46,414 nt of DNA, taken from positions 1 to 46,414 of the forward strand of contig DDWY01000042.1 in assembly GCA_002347705.1 (NCBI GenBank), written 5' to 3'. This document shows, piece by piece, positions 32,883 through 41,801 of the stretch. Under the pieces are notes generated by a model. The model searched no databases, was not told the DNA's origin, and saw only the letters and a program-made list of their open reading frames with translations. Every line of letters begins with the position of its first letter. The first letter of the stretch is position 1. The position numbers were made by a program, and so were the translations under genes. The stretch comes from Anaerolineaceae bacterium UBA2274. Lineage in GTDB: Bacteria; Chloroflexota; Anaerolineae; Anaerolineales; Anaerolineaceae.

Positions 32883-34256
32883 CTAAACCTCCAACAAAGA
32901 GAGAATGATAGGCAGCAATTGCTTCTTGCGTGAAACCACGCCTTCAGCCAGCAGACTGCCATCCCCTAGCGGTGTATATGGCAATTCGTCCAGCGTCAGG
33001 GGGGCATCCACAAATATCACCCGGCTGGAGCCTTTTACGACATCGGTGATCATCAAACCCGCAAAATCCAGTCCATTTTGTGTTTTTAGTTCCTCCAGGG
33101 CAACTTTGAGCTTGCTCATGTAATCCCCAATCTCGTAAACGTCGGTTGTCTCAGCTTGAGCAATCGCGAACTTCATTCCAGCAGCTTCATACATCTTCAT
33201 ATCTGTTCTTACAACTGCTTCCGGTTCCTGCGTCAGGAGACCAGAGCCAGCCTTAATGATTTTTTCTCCATAACTTTCAATGGTTTCATCCTCCAAGGGC
33301 GAGCCGGGCACAAAAGCCCATCTTGCCAGCACCTCGGCAGCAGTTTTATCCCGCGGGGTTGTGGTTGGTGAGCTGAAAATTAACGTGTCCGAAAGCAGCC
33401 CAGCCAACAGCAAGCCAGCAATTCTTGGAGGTGCGCTCAAGCCCACCTCCGTGATCTGCTCCGTTACCAAAGTAGAGGTACTACCAACGATGTCAACGGT
33501 GAATTTGATTGGATTATGGGTAGATTGGTTTCCAAGCCGGTGATGATCAAGGATCTCGAGCAACTCGCTTTCTTCAAGGTTTGCAATGGACTGTTGAGGC
33601 TCATTGTGGTCCACCAACACAACCTTAATCCTGGGCGGACTTAGCAGGTCCTTCTGCCGAACCACACCAAGGTAGCGCTTGTTCTCGTCTACGACCCAGT
33701 ACTCATTGGCCTCTTGCCTGAGCAAACGATTGATTACATCTTTGATGCGCGTTTGGGGCAGGAACTTGGGTATATCCGTGTTTGCTGCTTCCCGACATGG
33801 AATGTCCATCAACTCAGCGATCGTCATTTCCCGTAATTTTGCATGGGGACCGATAATTTTTCGCAAAAAATCAAACATGCTCTTTCCGGTCACCATGCCG
33901 TAAGGTGTCCCGTCCAAATTGACAACCGGGGCAATCCCACCTGTGCGTGAAAGGATTGTCCAGGCTTCGTTCAATGAACGATCAGGCGAAACTGCATCCA
34001 GCCGACGCATCACCGATTCAAAGCGTGGTGACGCATCCGTAACCAGGAGAGGCGGATCAATCTCAAGCCATTTTAGAACATAGGAAGTCTGCGGATTGAT
34101 GGAGCCCGCCCTGCTTGCGACCGCATTTGATCCATCACGTTCACCTAAAAGCCAGGCGTATCCTATCGCAGCGGCAATCGAGTCAGTATCAGGGTTGATG
34201 TGTCCTGTTACATAGATCGTATCGGATTTTCGTCCAAAAACGCTGTTTTTATCCAT
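32883..34256 (-). CDS. CBS-containing family II inorganic pyrophosphatase
   Basis: This 457-residue Mn-dependent pyrophosphatase has its DHH-type metal motifs split by a regulatory insertion. GHINPDTDS is at the N-terminus (about 18-26), two CBS domains occupy about residues 70-200, and then LVDHNEPQQS and LDHHRLG follow, with the DHHA2 domain at the end. CBS domains in such enzymes bind adenine nucleotides and set the activity. It clears pyrophosphate, which CofC- and MocA-type reactions release. It overlaps the preceding Mo-hydroxylase gene by 8 bases. Its place in this operon is unusual. Confidence 0.88.
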   Translation of the reverse strand: MDKNSVFGRKSDTIYVTGHINPDTDSIAAAIGYAWLLGERDGSNAVASRAGSINPQTSYVLKWLEIDPPLLVTDASPRFESVMRRLDAVSPDRSLNEAWTILSRTGGIAPVVNLDGTPYGMVTGKSMFDFLRKIIGPHAKLREMTIAELMDIPCREAANTDIPKFLPQTRIKDVINRLLRQEANEYWVVDENKRYLGVVRQKDLLSPPRIKVVLVDHNEPQQSIANLEESELLEILDHHRLGNQSTHNPIKFTVDIVGSTSTLVTEQITEVGLSAPPRIAGLLLAGLLSDTLIFSSPTTTPRDKTAAEVLARWAFVPGSPLEDETIESYGEKIIKAGSGLLTQEPEAVVRTDMKMYEAAGMKFAIAQAETTDVYEIGDYMSKLKVALEELKTQNGLDFAGLMITDVVKGSSRVIFVDAPLTLDELPYTPLGDGSLLAEGVVSRKKQLLPIILSLLEV

Positions 34257-37185
34257 CGGTTTTGCTTTCTGAGTTATATTTTAAGGCTCGCCAGATTCGT
34301 TCTGGAGTTAGAGGATTTTCAAACACGTCGGCTCCACAGGCATCCAGAACTGCATTTCCGATGGCTGGCGCTGCGCCATCCAAGGGAATTTCAGCAACAG
34401 CCTTTGCGCCATAAGGCCCGGTTTCTTCATAGGTCTGGACAAAAATTGAGCGGATTGCAGGCATCTCGTCTGCCCTGAAGATGTGATAATCCACCAGGTC
34501 GCGCTCGCGCGGCTGTCCCTCTGCATCGTAGCGCATCTCCTCACTGACCCCATAGCCCAGAGCCTGAGCGACACCGCCTTCGATCTGACCAGACGCGGCG
34601 ATTGGGTTGATAATGACTCCCGAATCCACGGCCATGATGAGATCTTCCACCGTGACCTGTCCGGTCTCGATATCCACCAAAACGGTCGCAAACTGCGCGG
34701 CAAAGGGCGGTGGTGAGTTTGGCGACACATAGGAAGCCGTCGCCATGATCTGTTCCTGGTTGCGCCAGTGCAGTGAATCCAGCGCGATTTCAGCCATGCT
34801 GATTTTGGAACCTAATGGCGAAACTGCATGCCGGTCTTTCAAAATCAAATCTGCCGGCTCTACCACCTCCCCTTTATCTTCAAAAAGCTGAGCCGCGCGT
34901 TGTTTGATTCTTTGCGCTACATCTTTGGCAGCTTTCAGAACCGCCGTTCCGGAGATATAAGTTGTCGAGGAAGCGTAGGCACCGACATCAAATGGGGTTG
35001 TGTCGGTATCGGAGGAGGTCACAATGATGTCTTCCAGTCCCACGCCCAGTGTTTCCGCGGCAATCTGACCCAGGACTGTATCACTTCCGGTTCCGAGGTC
35101 TGTTGCCCCTACCAAGAGGTTGAAACTGCCATCATCATTGATCTTGATGCTGGCGCCGCCCATATCCAGGTTGGGAATTGCAGTCCCTTGCATCACCGTT
35201 GCGACTCCGATACCGCGCCTCAGATGGGGCTTACCCGGAACGGTATGCCAGGCTTCATTCCCGAATTTGTCATCCCAGCCAATTGCCTTGCGTCCTTCTG
35301 CGGTTGCTTGTTCAAGACCCACAGTCATGATGATTTCTGGCACTGGTTCGCGCCCCTCATTCCAGGCAGTGCTGAATGGCTGAACCTCTCCTGGTCGCAG
35401 AGCGTTCTTCAGGCGAAATGCGATCGGATCCAAGCCAAGCGCCCGTGCAATATTTTCCAGATGTCTGTCGAGCGGCCAATAGCCCTGCGGCACGCCGTAG
35501 CCGCGGTATGCGCCTGCTGGGGTCGTATTTGTGTAAACGATATCCGCGTAAAAGCGAATATTTGGATGCTTTCGGTATTCCCCATCTCCAACATATAAAC
35601 CCATGGTCTTCTGACCCGTGTTTCCGGTAACAGTCAAAGCATGGCAGCCATAAGCGCCGGTGTCCGAAAGGGCGGTCATCTCGTTGGCGGTCATCGTGCC
35701 ATCCAACTTGACGCCGGTTTTCATGCGAATGCGCATCGGATGGCGTGCACGGGAAGCAATAAATTCCTCTTCCCTGCTCATTTCATAGAGAACAGGTCTC
35801 CCTGTCACGATCGTCAAATGGGCAGCAACGTCTTCAATCAGCACTTCCTGCTTATTGCCGAAGCCTCCGCCAATGCGCGGCTTGATGACGCGGATACGTT
35901 TCACCGGCAGCCCAAGCACAGGTGCCATCTGACGCCTGACATGGAATGGCACCTGGGTGCTCGTGCGGATCACGAGGCGGTCATCTTCATCCCAATAGGT
36001 AAGGGTAACATGCGGTTCAATGTGTACCTGCTGCACTTTAGGAACCACATATTCCTGCTCAAAAATTCGATCAGCTTCGGCAAAACCCTTCTCAACATCT
36101 CCGATGTCGATGCGAATTTTAGCTGCAAGGTTGATGGCTGGATCAGAGTCTCCAAAATTGACATAATCGTCTTCGTCATGAATGCGAACTGCGCCTTCTT
36201 TCATGGCGTCCCTTGGGTCCACAATCACTGGCAAAGGTTCATAAGTCACATCAATTAATTCCAGCGCCTTTTCAGCAATTTTCGCCGTCTCAGCCGCTAC
36301 AAAGGCAACCCGGTCTCCAACAAACCGCACTTTGTTATCCAGCGAGAACATGTCCAGCGGTCCAGGAATTGGATCTGACTGCCCTGCTGTGGAGTAAGCC
36401 ACACGCGGCAGATCCTCCCAGGTCAATACAGCCGCCACACCCGGCAATTCTTTAGCCTTGCTGGCATCAATGCTGATGATCCTCGCATGGGCATAAGGCG
36501 ATCTGAGAACTTTCGCAACAAGCGTACCCGGAAGCTGCAAATCTGCTGTGAATGCCGGCTTTCCCTGCGCGAGCTTTGCCGCGTCAACCTTGATCTCAGA
36601 TTTACCGATCGTTTCAGTCTCAGGGATTGCATCGACTGCAAAGATTTCCGGTTCATAAACCTGTTCTTCCGTCTCATCGTCAGACGAGTGCTGTTCACTC
36701 TGCCTGATATCCGCAGCTGCCTGCAGCACGGCCTGGACTGGTTTAACATACGCAGTACAACGGCATAGCACTCCCGACAAAGCCTCCCTCACCTCTGCTT
36801 CAGTGGGGTCCGGATTCTGGCGCAGCAAAGCCTTGGCAGCCAAAATCATGGCAGGCGTACAGTAACCGCATTGGATCGAGCCGCTTTCAATGAAAGCTTT
36901 CTGGATCGGGTCATACCCCTCAGTCTTTTTCCAACCTTGCTCCGGATGCTGACCAAATTGCTCAAGCGTCTCGAGGCTGTGCCCTTGTGCCTGCACTGCC
37001 AGGAACATACAGGAATTTATGGGTTCTCCATCCATCAATACCGTGCATGCCCCACATTCCCCACGCACACATCCGCCGGATTTTACGCTCAAAAAGCCTA
37101 AACGTCTCAATACTTCCAGCAGGCTTTCACTTGGCCGGCATTCAGTTTCATAAGTCCTGTCGTTGATCAGGAGGTAGAGTTTCAT
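34249..37185 (-). CDS. Molybdenum hydroxylase, 2Fe-2S and molybdopterin fused subunit (set 1)
   Basis: This 978-residue fusion begins with a [2Fe-2S] domain (CVRGECGACTVLMDG, CGYCTPAM, LCRCT; residues 1-160). An acidic linker (about 165-205) is followed by the Mo domain. The Mo domain shows IGGGFGNKQE and YRGYGVPQ, and the catalytic Glu is E932 in GAKAVAEIPL. The GGGFGNKQ form is like E. coli XdhA, so a purine or related ring is a reasonable substrate guess. The start at 37185 overlaps the FAD-type gene stop (ATGA) and follows AAGGAGGA. The set-2 enzyme carries the opposite fusion. Confidence 0.9.
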   Translation of the reverse strand: MKLYLLINDRTYETECRPSESLLEVLRRLGFLSVKSGGCVRGECGACTVLMDGEPINSCMFLAVQAQGHSLETLEQFGQHPEQGWKKTEGYDPIQKAFIESGSIQCGYCTPAMILAAKALLRQNPDPTEAEVREALSGVLCRCTAYVKPVQAVLQAAADIRQSEQHSSDDETEEQVYEPEIFAVDAIPETETIGKSEIKVDAAKLAQGKPAFTADLQLPGTLVAKVLRSPYAHARIISIDASKAKELPGVAAVLTWEDLPRVAYSTAGQSDPIPGPLDMFSLDNKVRFVGDRVAFVAAETAKIAEKALELIDVTYEPLPVIVDPRDAMKEGAVRIHDEDDYVNFGDSDPAINLAAKIRIDIGDVEKGFAEADRIFEQEYVVPKVQQVHIEPHVTLTYWDEDDRLVIRTSTQVPFHVRRQMAPVLGLPVKRIRVIKPRIGGGFGNKQEVLIEDVAAHLTIVTGRPVLYEMSREEEFIASRARHPMRIRMKTGVKLDGTMTANEMTALSDTGAYGCHALTVTGNTGQKTMGLYVGDGEYRKHPNIRFYADIVYTNTTPAGAYRGYGVPQGYWPLDRHLENIARALGLDPIAFRLKNALRPGEVQPFSTAWNEGREPVPEIIMTVGLEQATAEGRKAIGWDDKFGNEAWHTVPGKPHLRRGIGVATVMQGTAIPNLDMGGASIKINDDGSFNLLVGATDLGTGSDTVLGQIAAETLGVGLEDIIVTSSDTDTTPFDVGAYASSTTYISGTAVLKAAKDVAQRIKQRAAQLFEDKGEVVEPADLILKDRHAVSPLGSKISMAEIALDSLHWRNQEQIMATASYVSPNSPPPFAAQFATVLVDIETGQVTVEDLIMAVDSGVIINPIAASGQIEGGVAQALGYGVSEEMRYDAEGQPRERDLVDYHIFRADEMPAIRSIFVQTYEETGPYGAKAVAEIPLDGAAPAIGNAVLDACGADVFENPLTPERIWRALKYNSESKTDG

Positions 37186-37964
37186 GATTCCTCCTTTGTA
37201 GTAGAGTCTTGAGTAAGCTTCTGCAGGCACCGTGAAAGCAGAACTGCGGCAACTTCCTGCCGGTATTCTGCCCCTGCCCATTGATCATTGATATCTTTAT
37301 AAAATTCCCGGATTTTGTTTTCGCCGTCACCTTCGGCATGATATAGGTCAAACTCAGCCCACATCGCTTCCGAGCCTCCACAAGCAATGTGAATTCGGTC
37401 ATCAGATCGTTTTGAGGCTGCCACAGCCACCACAGGCTGATCCTTCGGGCTTCTTCCCACTGAGGCAAATGCCAGCGAGATGGGTTTGGGGATCCATATC
37501 TCCTCGATGAAGTCTTCGGCAAGCTTGGCTTTGAGAGCCTCTGAGTGAGCCTGACCATCTTCTTCCCCCGAAAGCCGGTACTCCGCTTCCATTGCGTTAA
37601 GGCAAATTTGCACTACAGACCGACCATTACTGGATTTAACATAATTGGTCAGGCTCAGACTGTTGCGCAGGTTGACACCCGCTTCAATCGAAATTGCCTC
37701 CTTGAGGTCTGCAGATTCCAATGCATCACCAAGTTGCTGCAAATTGATCAATCCCCCGATATAAATCGCGTCCTCAGCAAACCCGACCTGGTCCAGATCA
37801 AGCTCCTGCAAGTCAATCAGAATTGATGCAGAATCTTTGGGTTTTGGGTGATAGTCACCGCCAGCCAGATACATGATCTGACCCTCAAATTCCTTTTGCA
37901 GACCTTCGAGCTCGTCCCATGTAACCGGACGGGCATAAGTAAGTTCATGGTTAGTCATCATCAT
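37182..37964 (-). CDS. FAD-type subunit of molybdenum hydroxylase with degraded FAD motifs (set 1)
   Basis: This 260-residue protein aligns with XdhB/CoxM-type FAD subunits in order and fold, but both flavin motifs are altered. The usual AGGTDL reads AGGDYH (34-39), and the usual RNxATxGGN reads RNSLSLTNY (100-108). It is also shorter than the usual 280-290 residues. It may not bind FAD, or may bind it differently. It overlaps the thioesterase gene by 14 bases and the FeS-Mo gene by 4, so it is tightly coupled to both. Three ATGs in a row make the exact start uncertain by two residues. Confidence 0.8.
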   Translation of the reverse strand: MMMTNHELTYARPVTWDELEGLQKEFEGQIMYLAGGDYHPKPKDSASILIDLQELDLDQVGFAEDAIYIGGLINLQQLGDALESADLKEAISIEAGVNLRNSLSLTNYVKSSNGRSVVQICLNAMEAEYRLSGEEDGQAHSEALKAKLAEDFIEEIWIPKPISLAFASVGRSPKDQPVVAVAASKRSDDRIHIACGGSEAMWAEFDLYHAEGDGENKIREFYKDINDQWAGAEYRQEVAAVLLSRCLQKLTQDSTTKEES

Positions 37965-38418
37965 ACACCTTCCAACCCATCAAAGCCGGGTCTGTGCCTT
38001 GAGTAAAATCATCACCGATTTCCACGAAAAGAGCCTCAGCTTCTGCTAAAAGTTCCCCATCCTGGTTGCGTATTTCGCCAAATGCCTGGGAAACTTTTCC
38101 GCGTTTCTTCAGCAATCTGCCAGTAATTTTTAATCGTTGGTTCGTAGGCACCGGCTGCCGGTACTTGACCGTCAATTGGCTTGTTACAGCAAAGCGGTTT
38201 GGATCATCCGCCGTTGCAGCCCGGCCGGCAGCTTCGTCCATCATTGCCACAATATTGCCCCCATGAACCATCCCAGGATAGCCGGCATACTCCTCCGGAA
38301 CAACAATTTCCGAGGTGACTTCACCATTGTCCAGCAGGAAAAACGTCATACGCAACGATACCGGGTTTTCCCGACCGCAAACATAGCAACTTCGACTGCT
38401 TGGCAGCTGCTGCATCAT
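37951..38418 (-). CDS. PaaI-family hotdog thioesterase
   Basis: This 155-residue single-domain hotdog protein has the N-terminal CYVCGRENPVSL (a CxxC typical of this subgroup) and the catalytic region MVHGGNIVAMMDEAAGR. Such enzymes release CoA from aryl- or acyl-CoA thioesters. It is coupled to its neighbours by overlaps (4 bases with the LLM gene, 14 with the FAD-type gene). In this operon it might act on a CoA-bound ring-cleavage product, but the substrate is not shown. Confidence 0.86.
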   Translation of the reverse strand: MMQQLPSSRSCYVCGRENPVSLRMTFFLLDNGEVTSEIVVPEEYAGYPGMVHGGNIVAMMDEAAGRAATADDPNRFAVTSQLTVKYRQPVPTNQRLKITGRLLKKRGKVSQAFGEIRNQDGELLAEAEALFVEIGDDFTQGTDPALMGWKVYDDD

Positions 38419-39416
38419 GCCTCTGCAGCGAAAGTATCGATCAGCAGTTTGGTATTTCCACCTACGCCGTACAAAATCGGAGTGGTGCAGCCGTGATCGA
38501 TGTATTCCTGCACCTTCTGTTTTGCTTCAGATGGTGTGCCGCTGGCTGTGATGCGATGGATCAGATCCTCTGGCACCAAATGCTTCGCAGCCTGGATTTG
38601 TTCGTGGGTGGCAGGCCAGCCAAGAATTGCCTGGATTTTTTCCACGACATCCATCGAAACTCCGGAAGCTTTTGCAATATGGGGCTGCTGTGCCAGATAC
38701 TGAGTGAGCAATTCACGCGTGCTGTCAATTGCAACATCATGGTCCTCGTCCACCGAACAAACAATTAATTGAGGCCGGTCAAAATCTTCCAGCTTGCGTC
38801 CTGAAATCTTCAAACCCTTTTCCAGCTCTTCGATTGCCATGTCGTTATACTCAACAGGAACACAGTAATTCATAACAATCCCATCCGCGATCCGACCGGT
38901 CATTTCGATCATTTTTCCACCGGTTGCTCCGATGTAGATTGGAACATTGCGGGGCTCGCGCCGTCCATGCACCACATCCAACTCAATCTCATGTACCTGG
39001 TGGAATTCGCCTTCAAAACTGACGCGTTCCATGTTGAGCAGGCGGCGTAAGACGATCACGGTTTCTTCCATCGCCTTGAGGGGTTTTGTGCGATCGATAC
39101 CAACATTCTTCGCCAACGGATCCCACCAGGCACCGATACCGCAAATAATACGATTTGGAGCCAGGTCATCCAGAGTCAGGAAGGTTGATGCCAGCAATCC
39201 TATGTTGCGCGTCCAGTTGTTGATGACAGCCGAGCCGATCTTGATGCGCTCTGAGACAGCTGCGTAAGCGGCCATTGGCACGATTGCGTCGCGCACCAAG
39301 CGGCTTTCAGCTTGCCAAATGGCATCGATCCCCTTTTCTTCAGCATACCGGACGATATCCAGTCCATCGCGCAAGTCATGCGCGTCCTGCAGATAGAGAG
39401 CGTATTTTTGTGTCAT
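38415..39416 (-). CDS. LLM-class (F420-type) oxidoreductase
   Basis: This 333-residue TIM-barrel protein is of the luciferase-like monooxygenase class, with GIGAWWDPLAKNVGID and VPIYIGATGGKMIEMTGRIADG, as in F420-dependent methylene-tetrahydromethanopterin reductase-like enzymes. Sequence alone does not exclude FMN as cofactor, but its start-stop overlap with cofC and the nearby cofD, cofE and npdG make F420 the likely cofactor. The substrate is unknown. Length is usual for the family. Confidence 0.87.
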   Translation of the reverse strand: MTQKYALYLQDAHDLRDGLDIVRYAEEKGIDAIWQAESRLVRDAIVPMAAYAAVSERIKIGSAVINNWTRNIGLLASTFLTLDDLAPNRIICGIGAWWDPLAKNVGIDRTKPLKAMEETVIVLRRLLNMERVSFEGEFHQVHEIELDVVHGRREPRNVPIYIGATGGKMIEMTGRIADGIVMNYCVPVEYNDMAIEELEKGLKISGRKLEDFDRPQLIVCSVDEDHDVAIDSTRELLTQYLAQQPHIAKASGVSMDVVEKIQAILGWPATHEQIQAAKHLVPEDLIHRITASGTPSEAKQKVQEYIDHGCTTPILYGVGGNTKLLIDTFAAEA

Positions 39417-40054
39417 AGTGAGATTTCCTTTCGTAATTGGCTCAATAGTGTAAGTTCGGTTTCTGTGTTAATAATACGATATAACTCCAGTGAAGTATCA
39501 AGATCCCACTGGATATTTTCATTCAGGTAGACGACAAGTTCTGCGTTTTTATCCATAGCCTGTCTTGTGTGTTTGCGGAAAGAACCAGAACCAAATCTGG
39601 GCTGGATCAAATCCGGATCATTCATCACTAATGCGTTCGTGCCCGATTGGTAATGATCAGGGACGATAACCAGTTTGCGAGTACCCTCTGCCAGGCGGAT
39701 CAAACTGTTCAGATCTTTTGAGGTCATTAAGGGCAAATCGCTTGGCAGGACCATGATGCGTTCCACCCCTGCCTGGCAGGCGTGTGCTTGAGCTTTTGAA
39801 ATCGCCAGGTTGAGACTGCTATTCTCATCTTCCATCAAAGCCGCCCCTCCGTGCGTCTCGCACCAGTTTAGAGCATGATCTTCCCTCGAAACCACCAGTA
39901 TCCTGTCGATCTCTGCTATTTCTTGTAGTTTTGTAAAGGTGCTTTCAAACAATTTTTGGTTGAGTTCAGCCAATTCAGCATCTGAAAACAAATGCCGCAG
40001 CCTCGATTTTCCAACGTGATACTTCTTCACAGGTAAGATTGCCCAAGTAATCAT
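39413..40054 (-). CDS. cofC: 2-phospho-L-lactate guanylyltransferase
   Basis: This 213-residue NTP-transferase of the CofC family has ILPVKKYHVGKSRL at the start, LPSDLPLM in the middle and PDHYQSGTNAL with FGSGSFRKH near the end. CofC activates phospholactate or phosphoenolpyruvate with GTP in coenzyme F420 synthesis and releases pyrophosphate. It overlaps cofD and the LLM gene by 4 bases each, so translation is coupled. The choice of substrate (phospholactate or PEP) cannot be read here. Confidence 0.92.
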   Translation of the reverse strand: MITWAILPVKKYHVGKSRLRHLFSDAELAELNQKLFESTFTKLQEIAEIDRILVVSREDHALNWCETHGGAALMEDENSSLNLAISKAQAHACQAGVERIMVLPSDLPLMTSKDLNSLIRLAEGTRKLVIVPDHYQSGTNALVMNDPDLIQPRFGSGSFRKHTRQAMDKNAELVVYLNENIQWDLDTSLELYRIINTETELTLLSQLRKEISL

Positions 40055-41025
40055 CCGCCTTGAAGAATCCTCGCTCCGAGGTTTATTACGGCTTCTGCCA
40101 GCGCAATCTTGTCCTCATCATTCTTCATAATTGTTTGAAACGATCGAATAATTATAGCCGAGGACTGCCAGTTTTCAGCATCTGGCAGGTCGAGATTGTC
40201 GAAAATGAATCCATCCAGAAGGTCCTCATAATGCTGCCTTACAGCTTGAGACGAAGGATGGATCCCCAGGTCAGCGAACATTTTGGCTGCCGGGCCTTTT
40301 AGCGCGCTGCCCTGGATAATTGGTGATACTGCCACTACCGGTTTTTCCTTTAAAGTGTCTCGCACACCTCGCAAAGCCAGAATCGGATCGATGCTCACCC
40401 AAGGATTTGAAGGTGCCAAAACGATAAAATCTGCTTCAAGCAGTGCCTCCATCACCAAATCGCTTGCAGCAATCTCTCTGTTGCCTAAAAGTGCAATGTT
40501 GGATATTTCTGGCTGGCATTTCAATCTTACAAAATAATCCTGGAAAGCCAGCCACTCCCCTTCTTTGGTTTTGATCAGTGTTGGGGCTGGCTCATCGCAC
40601 ATGGGCAACACCCGCGACTGAATGCCAAAAACTCCACAAAAATGAGCCGTTACCTCGGTGTGGGTTTTACCCTCGCTCAACAAACGCTGACGCTCCAGGT
40701 GCCACGCGAGATCTTTGTCTCCTAACGCGAACCAATCCGGAGCACCAATCCTGCGTATTTCCTCCAGCACCTGCCAGCTTTCATCCTTGCGTCCCCATCC
40801 ATGCAGTGGATCCGCCAGCCCTGCCAACGCATAACAAACCGAATCCAGGTCAGGGGATATTTTCAAACCAAAATGATTAAAATCATCACCCGTGTTTACG
40901 ATCGCTGTCAAACGACCGGGTTGCAGCACCTTATCCAGGCCTACCAGCAGCTTTGCCCCACCCACCCCGCCTGCCAATGCTGTTACTTTGAGATCCTTGT
41001 AGGCTTCCATAAACTCAGGAATCAT
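40051..41025 (-). CDS. cofD: 2-phospho-L-lactate transferase
   Basis: This 324-residue enzyme has the CofD opening ALAGGVGGAKLLVGL and the motifs VNTGDDFNHFGL and GWGRKDESW. It transfers the phospholactyl (or phosphoenolpyruvyl) group to the deazaflavin Fo, giving F420-0. Length is normal. It overlaps both cofC and cofE by 4 bases. The Fo synthase genes (cofG/cofH or fbiC) are not in the window and must lie elsewhere. Confidence 0.94.
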   Translation of the reverse strand: MIPEFMEAYKDLKVTALAGGVGGAKLLVGLDKVLQPGRLTAIVNTGDDFNHFGLKISPDLDSVCYALAGLADPLHGWGRKDESWQVLEEIRRIGAPDWFALGDKDLAWHLERQRLLSEGKTHTEVTAHFCGVFGIQSRVLPMCDEPAPTLIKTKEGEWLAFQDYFVRLKCQPEISNIALLGNREIAASDLVMEALLEADFIVLAPSNPWVSIDPILALRGVRDTLKEKPVVAVSPIIQGSALKGPAAKMFADLGIHPSSQAVRQHYEDLLDGFIFDNLDLPDAENWQSSAIIIRSFQTIMKNDEDKIALAEAVINLGARILQGG

Positions 41026-41801
41026 CGGAAGAGGTCGTTCTCCTTCTTTCTGATCAATTCCTGGGCGTTGCCTTCTCTGAGCGGATAGGGGAAGCCCCTC
41101 GCCAGCACAACCGGAGTGCCTTCACCTGCCTGTCCCATCATCAAGGACCCACCCGCGGCTAATTCATCCGCAGTGGCAATCGTTGTAACCCGAAGTTTGT
41201 AGTGGTACATATCTTCCTCACCGCGCATATCGAGCAGTGCGGGCAAACCAGATGCGCCGATAGTCGTGCCAAGCACACCGTTACGCCAGGCCCGTCCGTG
41301 TGAATCAATGATGATCACACCCAATCTTGCTCCACTCAAGACTTCCAATTCCGCGCGGATCATTGCAGCCGAGAGATCAGAATCCTCTGGCAGGAGCAAA
41401 ACCCAATCCTCGTCGTTCCCCCAACTGCCCTTGACATTCGAGTGATCGATCCCGGCATTGGCACAGATAAAACCGGATTTGTGCTCCACGATGATCGTTC
41501 CAGGTCGGGTACGCACGACTTCGTTGCTTTCCTGCAGGATCAACTCAACCAATTCAGGTCGTTTACCGAGGTACTCTGCCAGTTCAATTGCTTTGGCAGA
41601 TGGCTGCACGGTCGTAAGATTCACCAGCCTGCCTTCTGCTTTTGAAACAATTTTTTGCGCAAGGATCAGGATATCCCCATCCTGCGGGAAGAGCCCATTT
41701 TCTTCAATAGCTGCAGTAATAATTTCCGCCAGGTTATCTCCAGCCCGAATTTGAGGAATCCCCTGCAGCGCAAAAAATGTCAGTTGTTTAGGTCTCGTCA
41801 T
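41022..41801 (-). CDS. cofE: Coenzyme F420-0:L-glutamate ligase
   Basis: This 259-residue CofE has ICANAGIDHSNVKGSWGN and IIDSHGRAWRNGVLGTTIG, which hold the nucleotide and metal-binding residues. It adds glutamates to F420-0. The protein has only the ligase domain, without the FbiB-type nitroreductase extension known in actinobacteria. It overlaps npdG by 14 bases and cofD by 4. The chain length of the glutamate tail is not predictable from this. Confidence 0.94.
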   Translation of the reverse strand: MTRPKQLTFFALQGIPQIRAGDNLAEIITAAIEENGLFPQDGDILILAQKIVSKAEGRLVNLTTVQPSAKAIELAEYLGKRPELVELILQESNEVVRTRPGTIIVEHKSGFICANAGIDHSNVKGSWGNDEDWVLLLPEDSDLSAAMIRAELEVLSGARLGVIIIDSHGRAWRNGVLGTTIGASGLPALLDMRGEEDMYHYKLRVTTIATADELAAGGSLMMGQAGEGTPVVLARGFPYPLREGNAQELIRKKENDLFR

